From NCBI RefSeq assembly GCF_001522545.3, contig NC_031773.1, forward strand, positions 46,980,359 through 47,044,358: a DNA stretch of 64,000 nt. Reading direction: 5' to 3'. Shown one piece after another: positions 51,660-64,000 of the stretch. This stretch comes from Parus major. Its lineage: Eukaryota; Chordata; Aves; Passeriformes; Paridae. Positions within the stretch are counted from its first letter, which is position 1, and every line of letters begins with the position of its first letter. The notes beneath the pieces are model-generated. The model worked only from the letters and a program-made list of their open reading frames with translations, searched no databases and was not told where the DNA came from. Made by a program: the position numbers and the translations under genes.

Positions 51660-53009
51660 TTGGTATTTGCCATTTGTAGACTTCCTGGTAGGTACACGGG
51701 ATGTTGGTAGGATATTGGCATGAGCAGATGGCAGTGAGGAGTACCTGAGCTTGTTTTTCTCTGCAAGCTTTTACGGATCCTTTAGAGGCAGTCTATGATC
51801 CGACAAATTACGGAGCAGGGTGTAAAAACCACGTTATTACAAACAAATAAAAATTCCTAAACCTACAGGGCAAAACATACAGCCTTGTTGTTGAAATCCA
51901 CATTACAGGCAAAGGAAAGTCTCTCTCTTCTGTTGCATGGGTCGGCTCTGCTTTGCTTTCTTTAAGCAGGGCAGCATTGTGTCTCTGCCCTAACCCTTGG
52001 TTGGGCCCAAGAGTCATAAAGATTACCGATCTGTAGCCCAGGGTGAAGGTGATGGAACGTGGCTTCGTGCTTCACTGCTGTGAAGAAGCAGAGCCCTGGT
52101 GGTGTCTTTGATGAGGTTCTCGTCTTTGATGTCCTTGGGCTGAGGAGGGCTGGCAGTGTGGCAGGACAGTTTCTGCAAGGGTCCATGGTACGTGACAAGT
52201 GACAAGGCTCCTGTTCCCTGCAGGAATGAGGAGGCCTGGTGCAGGGGGAAGGGCGTGCAAGGCTATATGCACACACTGCATACAGGAACACCAGGAGCCG
52301 TGAATGTGGGTGGTGAAAGGATTAAGAAGTGCTGGTACGGTGTTCACAGCCTAGTGGTGCTGAGAACGACTGATTTGTGTGGACAGGTGGGAGTGAGAGT
52401 GAAGAGAACCTTTGCTTTGCAGTGACAGCACCAGAGAAAGCCACAAGATGGACATACGCTCCTGACAGTTTTGCTAAGGCTTGGAGAACCCTATTCCCAG
52501 CCCTGGCCCCATACAGCTCCACCAACCAACATCAAGTTTGACTTGAATCCTCCTCTGCTGCTCATTTGCTGTTTTCTTCTTCCTCCCTCCAGTGTCAGCC
52601 TTTCCACCCCACACCCCAAAGCCCCCGCACTTCCCTTTCTCTCAGTGCTGCCGTGCCCAGCCATGGCATTCCACATGCGTGTTTTTACGTGCAGCTGGCA
52701 ACTCTCCTGGAGGGGACAGCCCCTGACAGCCACATGACATGCAGAGACAAGGAGACACTGCCAGCCTCAGGACATCTCTGGTCTTCTCTCCTCCCTCCTT
52801 CTGCCCAGACAGCCCTGACACTTTTGACCTCACTCAGGGACACCCAGAAAACAGCTGACACACCAGCTAGACACAAGCATGTAGTCTTCAGTAAAGCTGT
52901 GCCCCTTTTTGCTCACAGGTCTTCACCTTCCCTCCCCATCCCCTCCAGGGAAAGGTAGATCAACAGCTTCTCAACAGGACACAAAAGCACGTTGTTAAGG
53001 TGTGAGAGC

Positions 53010-53200
53010 TTGGGAGAGGGAGGAAACAGCCTGGAAGAATATTTGGCTACTTGGAGAAATGAAGGAGAGACTTAAAGGATGAAGAACAGAGAAAGTGAGA
53101 CAGGGAAAGAAAGGAAGGAAGAAAGCTATGGAGAGCTAAAAGGGAAAGAGGACAAAAGCACAGAAGTGGAGGAGGACATGGGACAGTAGAGAGCAGAGGA
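53010..53200 (+). repeat. purine-rich low-complexity tract
   Basis: Plus strand dominated by A and G, with pieces such as GGGAAAGAAAGGAAGGAAG and AGGGAAAGAGGA. No strict repeat unit. Confidence 0.7.
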
Positions 53201-54371
53201 ACAGCAGTGCTGCAGTAGCAAATGCAGCCATTTCAATGAGGAGAATGAAGAAGAGGTATCTCTTCTGCCTCCACCCTGGCCCCATGCTTCTCAATCCATG
53301 GCTGTTTGCACTCCTGCAAGATCCTCAAGGTGCTATGCCAAGTGGAGCTGTCCCCAGCAGGGACCCCCTGTGGCATTGTCTTCCCTGTGCTCCCACAGCA
53401 GAGAGGCCACATTGTGGGGAAGGGTTTGGCCAGGACCTGCTCAGTGCTGGTGGAGAGAGACCACTGCAGTGGGGGACTGCAGCAGGGACATGGGGTGACC
53501 CCATGAGTTGGGGTGACCCCAGCACAGATTGGTCTGATCTGCACAGAGTCAAATGCCTGTGACACAAGCATGGCTTTTGACCTTAGTGCTGGCCAGGGCA
53601 CATGCACCCTCTGCAGCAGGAACATGTTCATTTCCTCTGGGTTCTGCTTCTTTTGGAAAATGTATCAATTTTCCCCAAGTACTTTGATGCTTCTCAAACA
53701 GATGCTACAGTCCGAGAACTAATTCTGTCTCCTCCCACCAGTCACTTGCTCTGAACCACAAAAATGTGCCAGTCTTCTCTCATCTACCCTGTTCCAAGCT
53801 GCCATTTCCCCTTGGGAAGCCACAGCAAGAAAAAGGGATAAAATTCCAGGCCACCATGCCTTCAGACCAACCAGCTGCCTTTACACCCATGCAAGATCCA
53901 AGAGAAATCTCTGCTGACATCTCTTGAAACATACATGCATCGACTCCACCATGTCTCCCAGAGTCTCTCCTTGCCATGTCTCCAAGTGATAAAAATAGGA
54001 CCACAGCATGCCCCACACCTCCCCCCTCCAAAATCCATGCCCCTAGAAATCCTTCCCCCCCAACAATATTTCCCCCAGGCAAGATACACAGCTGAGACAC
54101 AGAAACGAGAGAAAGGAAGCTGTCAGACAGTCCACTGTGCAAAAAACAAACCGAGAATGGGGACACTCTGGGAAGGATGGGGGAGATGCCCTTGTCCCTC
54201 TCCGGCACACAGGGAGGCACATGCACGCCCGCACGCACTCACACTTGCATCCTCTCACTCCCACGGAGGATGTGCCACATGCTTCAGAGACAGGCCCATG
54301 GTTGAGTCAAGGGTAGCAGGGGTGGGTTGTCTATCCAGAGTCACCAGGTGACCATGGAGGGGGAGGGTCTT

Positions 54372-57300
54372 TCACAGGTTGCTTTCGTGGTTTTCCTCTG
54401 TCTCAACAGTCATGGGGGGCAGCCCTCCATTGTCGTTCAGCCGTTTGGCCCTGTAGGTCTCATAGTGGATGTTGTGGGTCACTTCTTTTAGGTCCTGAAG
54501 GTGGGTCCTGCAGGGGACAAAGTGGGTTGGGAAAGAGAATATGATAGCCAATGTCAGCACAGTAAGTATTATTCTTCTGATGATAATTTTATTCCCCCAA
54601 ATAAACAGAATATTTTTTTTTCAGTCACTCTGTTTAGCTAATTATTGTTACCCCACTTTCTGCATGGATGACATGAGTGCCATCATACACAGCTGAGAGC
54701 TGGAGCATCAGCATTTGAGAACACACAGGCAGGATGCAGGAAATGGCCTGAAATTCCTGGCTGTGCTTGCCAGTGCCCTGCCCTTCTTGCACCTGTGCCA
54801 CTGACACAGCCACTGGCCATCCTGGTGTGTCAGACCAGACTGGGACTTATCTGAAGCAGTGGTGAGACAAGGAAGCATCAGGAAGTGTATCAGGTTCACT
54901 GTGGATTGTAAACTGCAGAACACTGCTGTGAGCATCATCCCTAACCTCCATAGACAGCCTGGGGGCTTGGATTGCTATAGGCTTTGAGATGATTGTTTGG
55001 GTAGGATGTTTTTACTGGAAGACTTTAGAAAAGCTGCTGCAGAAGGTATTACAGAACAAAAAGAGGAAAGGGTGATGTCAAAGCATTGTACCTGGCCAAA
55101 TGTTTCAATAGCACTGTACCCACAAGTGGAATGAGCCACAGGCCTTTGGTGTTGAACTGTGTTTCTCTTATTTTCTTATTTTTTGTGTTCTTTTTATAGG
55201 GAAGAGAGGTGACCCTGGATCTACAGCTCTTATGCAGAATTTGTGCTGAAGCAACTTCATGAAACAGAGTAGAAATAAGACAGGACAATGAAAGCTACTG
55301 AAATATGAAGGTTTTCACTTCCAGACCTTATGTTCCAGCACATCCTTCAACTTGGAAGAAAACACAATCTAGGATGTGGTAGTGACCTCTTTATTACTGA
55401 CCTGCTGTCAGCAGCAAATAAAAGTTTTTGCAACCTTAATGGGATTTCTTTTTTAAACTCCCTTAATGGGAGTTTTTGCAACCTTGAGAGGGGTGGTACT
55501 ACTGTGCTTTTCTCCAGGCACCCAGCTCACACATGAAAACTAGCACCTACCTGACATAGTGGTCATGTCGCTAAGAGAGGCACTATCTACCCCTTAACTC
55601 AATCCAACCCTACACCACATAAGCTTTCACTGCCTGAAATTTACTTTATTTCCCTTTTAGTAGGGGCTATTTCATTCTGAATGAATCTCAGGAAGACTCC
55701 CAGCTCATCAAGAGCACACTAATGCATGACCATAACCTTACCTGATGACAAAATCTCGAAGTAGGGCAAATTCACAGTGATTGAGGTTTTCCACTGAAAA
55801 GAAAGCAAGCAATTGTTACATTTGATTTTTTCAATAGCCCCTTTGTGGTTATAGAGATGGGAAAGTCACTGCTGTGGGGGCAGGTTCCAAGTAGGTAGGG
55901 CTTGCATACTTCAGAAAGGACAGGCAGTTGTCTGAACACCACACTGTCAAGCATTGAGGAGCCACACTAAGAAATGCTGAGCAGTCACACATGAATTTTC
56001 ATTTGAAAACCAAGGCAACCTCAGGAGCTTAGCTTCACATGCCATGGTGTTCAGAGTGGGCCCATCTTCTGCCAGGTGGTGATAGTGGCACCATATTGAC
56101 CATGGCAGTTCCCTCCTGGCACAGCTATTTGAGAATTCTCCTTTTGCTTGGTTTCAAGCAGTTTGTCACAAAAGGGACGAGAAGGTAGCCACAGGACATG
56201 CTATCTGGACCCTTGTCTATTACTGTGATGTGCAGACAATAATTTCAGCTCCCATAAGCAAGAGGTTTTTTACCTTCAATGATTCCCCAAGGTGTTTTCC
56301 TGCCCAGGACTCTTTTGCCATTCACTTGGTACTCCTTGTCACTGCCCACTACTGCAAAGGGCATGCTTTCCTGCTGGGGAGAGACACATGGAAAGATCCA
56401 TTGAACCCATTCCAGAGACCAGCACCACCATGGTTCCTCATCCACCTTTCCACCTCTCAGCTCAACAATGCCTTCTCTGAGGGAAGAGATTCTCCAGAGC
56501 AAAATTTCACTGGCTGTCCTTTTCACCCCTTAGTGCTATCCCTGGAATTCTGGACTGTTGCTTTCCAGGTGTCATTGCACCCCAACAAGCTTAGTGGGTA
56601 GCTTGCAGCAGTCCCAATGGCTCAGGAGCTGGGGCAGAGCTTTTCTGCTCCTATCTCCAGCATTTCTGAGGAGGAGGATGACCAGAGAAGTACCTTAGCA
56701 TCACCAACAGAGGGTCAGTCCAGCCCAGGGCTGCTCATATGGATAGCTTGAGGTGAATATTTCTCACCAGATTTATAGTTCCTCAGAACAGAAAGACAGG
56801 ACTCAAATAACCCTTCCCCGTAAGCCACATGAACATTCATCTAGTTTAGTGGCTGAAATTGTACTGAGGGAAGCCAGAAATGGAGTAAGGGTGCAGCTTT
56901 CCTGGGAAGTAGGACAGTAGGTGAAGCTATTGAGGATATCTCTAAGCACAGGGAGAAACTATCTGTTTCCAGAGCACAGAGTGCAGGAGACTCTGCAGTC
57001 CATAGGGTTGTGCAGATGTTCATAGGGTTACTCTGCTTTATAGATATCCCTGGAAAGAGATTTCAATTACTACAGGAATGGAGATTAAAAAGCAGTTTAT
57101 TTCTTATGTGTGAGGGCAATGATGCTGAAGTGCAGAACAAAAAGTGGTGCTCTTCTCATCACCCCTTTCCCTCCCACAATAAAATGTTTCCTACCCTGAT
57201 TTTGTCGTTCTCTGTTTTATCCTCCAAGTCCTCATCAAATTCTTTCTGGGGATAAAATTCGATCCCATTTACTTCTAGTTCCTTGCGCACCTAAGCAGAG

Positions 57301-60300
57301 AAACATTTTGGAGCACGAAGTAGCACCAACCTGAAAGTAAGGCAGTTGGCAAGGCCAGGCAAACACATCTGGGACATTCTTCCAGTGGTCAGAAGCTGGA
57401 GGGATTGTCCCAAGGAAGTGCACAGTAAAGTGAGGACACAGGGCAGCAACGATGAGTCTTTCTTTCCAACCTCAGTTACTTGTCTGGCTCTCCAGTTCCC
57501 ATGACAGAACATATCACAAGACATCACAGGGGTACATACATTTCTTCCTTCTCTAACAGATGCCCTCAGAGATATAAATAGCTGCATCTTTAGGATTTAT
57601 CCACCATCCCTGCACTGGACTCTGTGCACACCCTGGGGACCGCACTGCAATCCCAGGAAGAAGGATACCACTCATTTCTCCTGCCTCCAAGCCAGGGCAG
57701 GGAAGGATCCCATCCAGAAGAGGAGATACTCACTCTTTGTTTGAATTCGGTCTTCTCCTCCAAGGTCATGGTGTCAGCCTTAGCAATAACTGGGATGATG
57801 TTCACTACCTTGCTGAGATGTTTCATGAACTCCAGGTCCAAAGGCCTCAAGCTGCAGCCCAAGAAGGAACAAGATGGAAACGGTCACTTTTTACCCACCT
57901 TGCCTTTCATCCTAATGACTGTCCAAGCATCAGGGCACCAGTGAACCCTCCCTTGTACATACCCTGTTTGCTGCCACCATGTTCTCATCTCCTTCTTCCC
58001 ATCTATTCTGCCCTCTCACAAAAAGCACAGTGGCATTTCTCCTGCTTTTGTAACCTTAGACCCTTTCATACCCCACAGCGCCCAAAGTTAAGCTAAGGAG
58101 TGGCCAGCCCTGCTGGCAGGATCCCTGGATCCATGTTTGAGGTGCAGCAGTGTAGGATGCATGTCTGGCACAGAGGTGCCAAGGGCTGGAGGAAAGACAA
58201 GGGACTGTGTACATACGAGTGGCCTGTAGGGGAGATGAAGTAGAGGCAGCAGTGCACGCGCGTGTCTGGAATTCGTTTCTTCCTTGCAATATTCACCTCC
58301 TCTTTCAAAAACTTTTCATATTGCTCATTGATGTATTTCTCAATAGGCTCCCAGCTGTTAAAGTGGGAGAGAGAGATCAACAGACAGGTAAAAATCTCCT
58401 CGTGTTCCTGCCTACAGTGTTCCCAGTTCTGACAGCAGCAAAGCAGTCTCAGGCATAAAAAAAAACCATCAAGCATCTCACCATCAGCACAGTGATTAAA
58501 GTTTCTGTAACTGGACACAGAAGTAAGCACTCACCATGTAATATGTGCATACCCTCGGTCACACACCCAGACCCACAGTTTTACTGCCCCACAGCCCTAT
58601 TATCAGCCCCCCAAGTGCAATAGGATCCCAGACACTTTCAAGGGCCAAACAGATGACAGTCACTCATATATCATCTAAACTTCAGCCCTTTCTGGGACAC
58701 AAGGCTTTGACCTTGTAAAACTCACCAGTTCTCATTGTTGATCTGGTCCCCAAATCCTGGTGTGTCAATCACTGTCAGCTTCATTTTGACACCACCTTCT
58801 TCAATGACTGGGGAAGAAATTGCAAACAGTCATACTCCTCCCCGGAGATCTGCTGTATCATGAAACACATCTCTGTGTCCCACAAGGGAACAAAATAGCT
58901 CTGTCCTCATCCCTGCCCAGAAAGCATGACCAGACCAGGCTGTGTCATGCCTCAACAGTTATGACCCCCATTTGCATGTCTGACCCCAAATTTTGGTAAT
59001 ATCTACACAAAAGCCACCTTTCACCACTCTGCCACAGGAAAATGGATTTGTGCTTGGTCTGTGGCCCAAAGGTAGTACCTACCTTAGCACAACTTCTCCC
59101 CTCTAACACATCATCCTGAGTCTGAGATGATGCTCATTACCCTGCACCACTGTAGGAGCTGTGCTGACGCTTTGTGAGGAGGTGTGCATTACCAGGACGG
59201 GACCCAACAATGCACCTTGTATAGCTTATTAAATGTAACTGCAAGTGAAAATGACTTACATCAAGGCTTAATCAACAACTGCAGACTAATGTCTTAGGCG
59301 ATGAAATCTCTCTAACAATTCCTCTACCCCTCACTTTTGGCTGTGGCATCACGGGTATTCCAGTTTAAGAAAAGCCTTGTCTGTTTCTGAGGTCATCTAA
59401 AACTGTCTTTTAGCTTTCTATGGGGAAAGAATTGCCTAATACCAGAGAACAATTTGTGCAGACTGCTGGGATCTTCTGCAAGACTATGCTGAGGCATCAG
59501 TATTGCTTCTACCCCAGCAGCCTGGCTCTTACCATGCCCAATGGCTTTGATCTCCACTGTCTTGGGGATCTTCTCCTCCCGGTTCCAGCCTGAAGATTTG
59601 CGGCTCACCTGGGATTTGAAGAGGGTGTTTACCAATGTTGACTTTCCCAGTCCGCTCTGACCTGAGGATTGCAGAGAGGAAGCTGTGACATTTGCTACAG
59701 CCTGGTGATGACAGCAGGCCCAGAGAACAGAGCCAGGCTTGCAGGGGAAGGGGCTGGAGGTGTCTCCTTGCCGTGTGCAGACTCTGTTTTCCCTCAGAGC
59801 AACTTCTGTGTGCTCCCTCATGCCCTCCCCTCAGGGCTCACTCTCCCACCTGGCCTCAGGGGACAGTCCCTGACCATGGTTCCCAGTTCCTCAGCTGCCT
59901 ACCTACAACCATGATGTTGAAGTCAAAACCTGTCTTCATGGTTTTCTTGCGCATCTGCTCAATTATGGTGTCAATACCGATGTAGCCCAGCAAGCTGGCA
60001 TTGATGCCCATGGGTTTCATTGGTACAACTGGCTTTTGTCGCGGCTCTGGGACCAGCTCAGACATGGCTGCTTCGTTTTTGCTCTCCACTGGTCCTGTAC
60101 AGGGACAAAGATTGAAAAATCATCACTGAGGTGTAACAACAAACCTCCTTGCTGACCTGTCACAGGGGCTGAGGGCAGCTTTGAGCAGCCTTTTCAAGGG
60201 CTATTGAGGATAACTGAATTAGATTTTAGTGCTAAGGCTCACCACAGAGGAACACCTACTTGAGTTTCCAGCACACTCTTCTACATAGCACTCCAGACAA

Positions 60301-63300
60301 GGACGTGAAGTGGGGTTCACTGAGAATGAAGCATATTGATGGCTACCTCCAAACAGCAGGAGCAGAGAGGCTGGCTGGGCTGATATCAGGTGCCCAAAGC
60401 TCCAGGTGTGCCTCCTTATATTTGTCTCCTGGTTCTCAACGGGACCACCAGTGTTTTGCCCCTCCAACTTCACCATAAAATTTGCAGTGGAATGGACTTA
60501 AAAAAATTATGTGTGAAGTCCTGGCATTGAAACAGAGTTTGGGATGCACCATGAGGACTTGCAAGCTCGGCCCTTGCCAGGAGTGGCTGGATTACTGGCT
60601 GTGGTACACAGGCTGAGTTCCTCAGAGGAAGACAGTGGTGCAGGTGAAAGTATTGCCATAATCTCTGTGCTTGTCTCCCACCTGTAGACCAATGTTTTTT
60701 GTCATACTCAAGAAACTAATAATCATGATCAGAAAACTAATTATCTGCATCTTTCCCTCCTCATCTCTGCTTCCTCACTTCTTCCATGTAAAACAGTTGG
60801 GTAAAAAGAAAACCCTAAGGGCTTTCCAGCCTCCCTGACCCTTTTTTGGATGATGGCACACATTGCTAGGGGCAGGCCTCACCCATTTATCTCTGTCTCA
60901 TTAGTGAGTAGCTCCCACCCGCTGGGAGGAAGTGGAGGTTGGGAGAGGACAGGGCATGGAAGAAAAGCTGTAATTGGTGGGGAAGGGAGGCGTGAGGGAT
61001 GAATCTGAAAAGGAAGATGAAGGGGATAGGAATCAAATACCTTTCATATACAAGCCAGCTGCAAACTAGAGTTTCTCCCACTCTAATTACTTGACTCCCC
61101 CTTGCTTTGTCTCATTAGAGGGTTATTTTTCCAGGACAGAGACAGAATGTGTTTTTGCTTGGTAAGTACTTCATTTGTTTTGGATGCCACTTCAATTCAA
61201 GTATCTCACACTAAATTATCCCTTTCCATCATTTTGGCAGAGTTTTTTCCTCCACTTATCAGAATCCACTGGCAGCAGGAAAGGACATGAGCTGCCAAGG
61301 CAGGCGACTGCCATTTGGTGGTGACACATGCCCCTTTTCAAAAGGAAAATGACTCAGAAGTCACCGGGCTGGGGACACTGATGGCACCAATCTGGGGTCC
61401 CTGTGACAGCTTAGTCAAGCCAGACAGAGACAGACTGAGAAGAGGTCAGAGAGATTTTGTTCAAGGACAACAGGGATAGGCTGCAGCGGGCTCCATGGTT
61501 GAATGGGGACCCTGCCTGGTACTTTCACATCAAAGCTCTGTGCTGACACAAGGGCTGCTCTACAAAGTGAAGATTTTACATTTTTTATAAGCTGTAATAT
61601 CCCACTATCATGTGCTAAGGAAAGACCCTGTGGAAGGGCCATCCTTCACAAGGAAAGGGTGCCTCCACCCATTTCCTTTTCTCTGCTTGGGAAGTCTTTT
61701 ATATTAAACTGAGAGAAGGAGCTTTCCTCTGTGTGAGATGATGGTAACACAGCCACTCATGTACAGCACTGTGGGTAACACCTTGTGCCACCTCTGTTCC
61801 ACCTTGCCCACACAGGAGAGGTCAGTGAGAGGATGGCCCCCCCTCCTGCTTTTCCCCACCGAGTGAGGGAACCCTGGACTATCATCACCGTCTCCTGAAG
61901 CAGCGAGCAGCACCCTGGGGGAACCAGAGCACAAGATGGACCATTGGCTTGAGTCAGACTGGCAATTTGGAACACCTCATGCTGCCGGGCAGCTGCTGGA
62001 GGAGGCAGCCTGCCGAGCCAAGTGCTTCTCAGCTGCAATCCTCTCTTACAGCCATCACAACCAGTATGTGCCTTTCCTGCTGACGAAGCATCCCCTGAGG
62101 CTCCCGTTGTCTTTTTTCAGCTTTATCAAATCTGATGGCAGCCAGGAAAGCCCATCTCTCTGTGTACAGCACAGGGGGCCAGGGCAGCCAGTTCTCCTGC
62201 ACCCTACCTTTCACTCATCCTCTCTAGGCTGCCCACATCACCTGTATCATGGTTGTGTGGCTGGGCTGTGTCCCTTACGCTGCTGCAGCACTCTCCATAT
62301 GCACCCCACACAGCCCTGCTGGGGTCCTACCTAGCCCTAAGAGTGGGAGAAGAGAGACAGAGAGACAGAACAATGAGGGAATTAAGGACAGGGGGCTGTC
62401 GCCCCAGCAAGGTACTTTGCTACTGGAGTAAATGGAGGCAAATAAACCCCAAAAGTGGAAGGGAACAGGTCAAGAAGGGAAGAAAGCCCAGCTAAGCAGC
62501 AGCATGGGATGGGTGCAGGATATGGGCCATGTGGGCTGTGACCCTTTCACTGCTTGGGTGGTAGATTGTCCTCAGGGAATCTGTTGCCCTTCATTCCTTC
62601 CACCCTTGTTCTTACAAAGGGAGGAGGAAGGAGGAAATTTGTTGTCAGCCTCAAGGCTCACTAAGAGGTTCATAACTCATCCCTCAATCTCACCAAGGAA
62701 AGCCTTGCCCAGAGCCAGCAGATGTTGCTAACTGCTGTGGACATCATAATACACATTCCTTTGCAAGGAAGGAATTTTCACTGTTGGAGCCAGGAGCTTC
62801 CAGTGACTAGGGCAGATATTTCAGATTTGAGTTCTTGGGCAGCTATAGAAAACCCTGAGACCAGGAGAAAAGATCTCCAGAAGTCTCCTTAAATATATTT
62901 CCTGGATTTTATATCAGAACATTCAAGGTGTCCGGATAAGCCACCTGCCCTTCTCCTCTAGGTCACTTGCCTTCCTCTCCATGTGAGGTTCCTTCCTATA
63001 CAGCCTTCCCATACAGGCAGGGAAGCCCCCATTTTGCAGAAATTTTCCTGGGGCTCATCTCTCTGCACATGACTTTTCACCTTTTGCCTCCCACAGATGA
63101 ATTCAAGGATCCAGCTGAGGAATAGACTGCTGTGGGCGATCAGGGTGTGCAAAAGTAGGACCAGAGCCGTAAGAGGCACCCTGAGAATGAAACATGTCTG
63201 CCTGCTCTCCTGGGAGTGGCTCTGTTTTATGTGCACTACAGGATGCTAGGAAGCGTCCTGAGCACACGGAGTGCCTGGTGAAGGGGTGGCACTATGTGTC

Positions 63301-63773
63301 CTGGGCACATCCTGCAGCCCTTGCAGCTGTCCCCTGTAATGAATGCATGAGAGGGCACTACAGCCAGTACAGCTGATAATGAATAGAGGGGTATCCAAGG
63401 TTAACCACTCACATCTGCTGTTTGCAAGGCCCCCCTTTTCCCTGCTGCTTTGTTCTGTGTGCTAGGAGAAACTCACTTAAGAGGGCTGTAGCTGGTGACA
63501 CCCACCCTGCTGCCCAGATCCAGTAGGAGGTGGCCCTGGGCTGGGCTGTTAGGGAATATCTGGCTCACAGGAGATGATGCTCCTTGTGACTGGACCAAGG
63601 GAAGGTGCCACTTTTGAGGTAGGGACATGCAGAACCAGAATGAGTGCCCAGAGAGGTCCCCATGGTCCCAGCTAGCTCCTGCTTCTGACACCCATTGATC
63701 AACCCCAAAACCTCTTCCTGGAAGGCAGACATGTGGCCAGCAGCAGCCACCAGTACTGCAGCTCACCCTTCAT
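54372..63773 (-). CDS. SEPTIN3: septin-3, 10 exons
   Basis: Filament-forming GTP-binding protein of the SEPTIN3/9/12 group, enriched in neurons and presynaptic terminals in mammals. Exons (minus): 63773-63767, 60094-59903, 59661-59533, 58807-58726, 58354-58217, 57851-57734, 57290-57195, 56373-56274, 55793-55742, 54507-54372; 349 residues. Seen: polybasic QMRKKTMK stretch, P-loop GQSGLGKS (67-74), DTPGFG (124-129), AKAD (206-209), septin unique element from [14 protein letters not shown] to [10 protein letters not shown]. The C-terminus has no coiled coil, as expected for this group, and ends [11 protein letters not shown]. The tiny first exon (ATG AAG G then GTGAGC) is inferred: it keeps phase and gives MKGPVES, similar to the human start. 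If it is wrong, Met in MSELVPEP (60065) is the fallback start. Confidence 0.93.
60095..63766 (-). other. SEPTIN3 intron 1 (inferred)
   Basis: 3.67 kb interval with no recognised exon, repeat or RNA gene. Its status as intron depends on the seven-base coding exon at 63767-63773. Confidence 0.5.
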
Positions 63774-64000
63774 GCTCTGACGTTCACAGGAGCTGTGTGG
63801 GGACAGAGGTGGCCCTGCAGGTCCCTTAGGGGCTCAGGTAGTGGGGACTAACATCTACTAAGTCCCGATAACCCAGATACAGTCACATCCCCTCCCCCTG
63901 CCTTCCCATCCTTTGTCTGGCAAGAGGGAGGGAGAGCTGCAAACAGTGCTCACCACAAACCAGCTTCCAGCAAGGAAAAGCTATTTAACCCCCACATAAC
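63774..64000 (-). promoter_or_regulatory. SEPTIN3 5' leader or promoter, not a CpG island
   Basis: Sequence upstream of the inferred first exon. Unlike the NDUFA6, SMDT1, PHETA2/NAGA and WBP2NL starts, it is not CpG-dense. The minus strand has a TTAAATAG element near 63983-63990. The real transcription start may lie beyond the window. Confidence 0.25.

Larger units (their letters stand above)
51290..54371. other. interval between WBP2NL promoter and SEPTIN3 stop
   Basis: No coding exon recognised. It holds a purine-rich tract (about 53010-53200) and, on the plus strand, an AATAAA near 51846 about 600 bases from the WBP2NL CpG island. Much of it may be SEPTIN3 3' untranslated sequence. Confidence 0.4.

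Overview
This is a eukaryotic, vertebrate window, almost certainly from a bird. All seven genes are recognisable only after splicing short exons with GT-AG (once GC-AG) boundaries. Introns are compact, CpG-island promoters precede five of the genes, and the interspersed repeats include CR1 LINE tails and one LTR that looks like those of songbird genomes (this last point is recall, not checked). There are no bacterial operons, phage or CRISPR structures.

Layout. 1-12.6 kb: AT-rich intergenic DNA with a degenerate repeat array (about 1.35-2.93 kb), a solo LTR (about 3.15-3.60 kb) and an old CR1 remnant (about 10.26-11.5 kb). 12.8-21.5 kb (+): a complete nine-exon CYP2D-type cytochrome P450. 22.6-24.3 kb (+): NDUFA6, three exons. 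27.95-28.8 kb (-): SMDT1 (EMRE), two exons. 33.0-33.8 kb (-): PHETA2, one coding exon. 35.9-39.6 kb (+): NAGA, eight exons. 42.9-51.1 kb (-): WBP2NL/WBP2-like gene, eight exons. 54.4-63.8 kb (-): SEPTIN3, ten exons, the first with only seven coding bases. A second CR1 tail lies at 27.2-27.6 kb and a third at about 49.7-50.3 kb in WBP2NL intron 1.

The order and relative orientations are those known for the human 22q13 block SEPTIN3-WBP2NL-NAGA-PHETA2-SMDT1-NDUFA6-CYP2D, read in the opposite direction. The synteny was used to choose between paralogues (PHETA2 not PHETA1, WBP2NL not WBP2). The genes do not form a functional pathway. Two neighbours serve mitochondria (NDUFA6, complex I; SMDT1, calcium uniporter), NAGA is lysosomal, PHETA2 is endosomal, CYP2D is in the ER, and SEPTIN3 is a cytoskeletal GTPase.

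I found no credible new multi-gene system. The most interesting items are the promoter architectures (NRF1 site at SMDT1, CLEAR-like E-boxes at NAGA, a minisatellite between PHETA2 and NAGA, paired ETS sites and a CRE at WBP2NL), the WBP2-like C-terminus of the bird WBP2NL, a His-rich insertion in the PHETA2 PH domain, and an unexplained duplicated segment at 29.04-29.14 kb.
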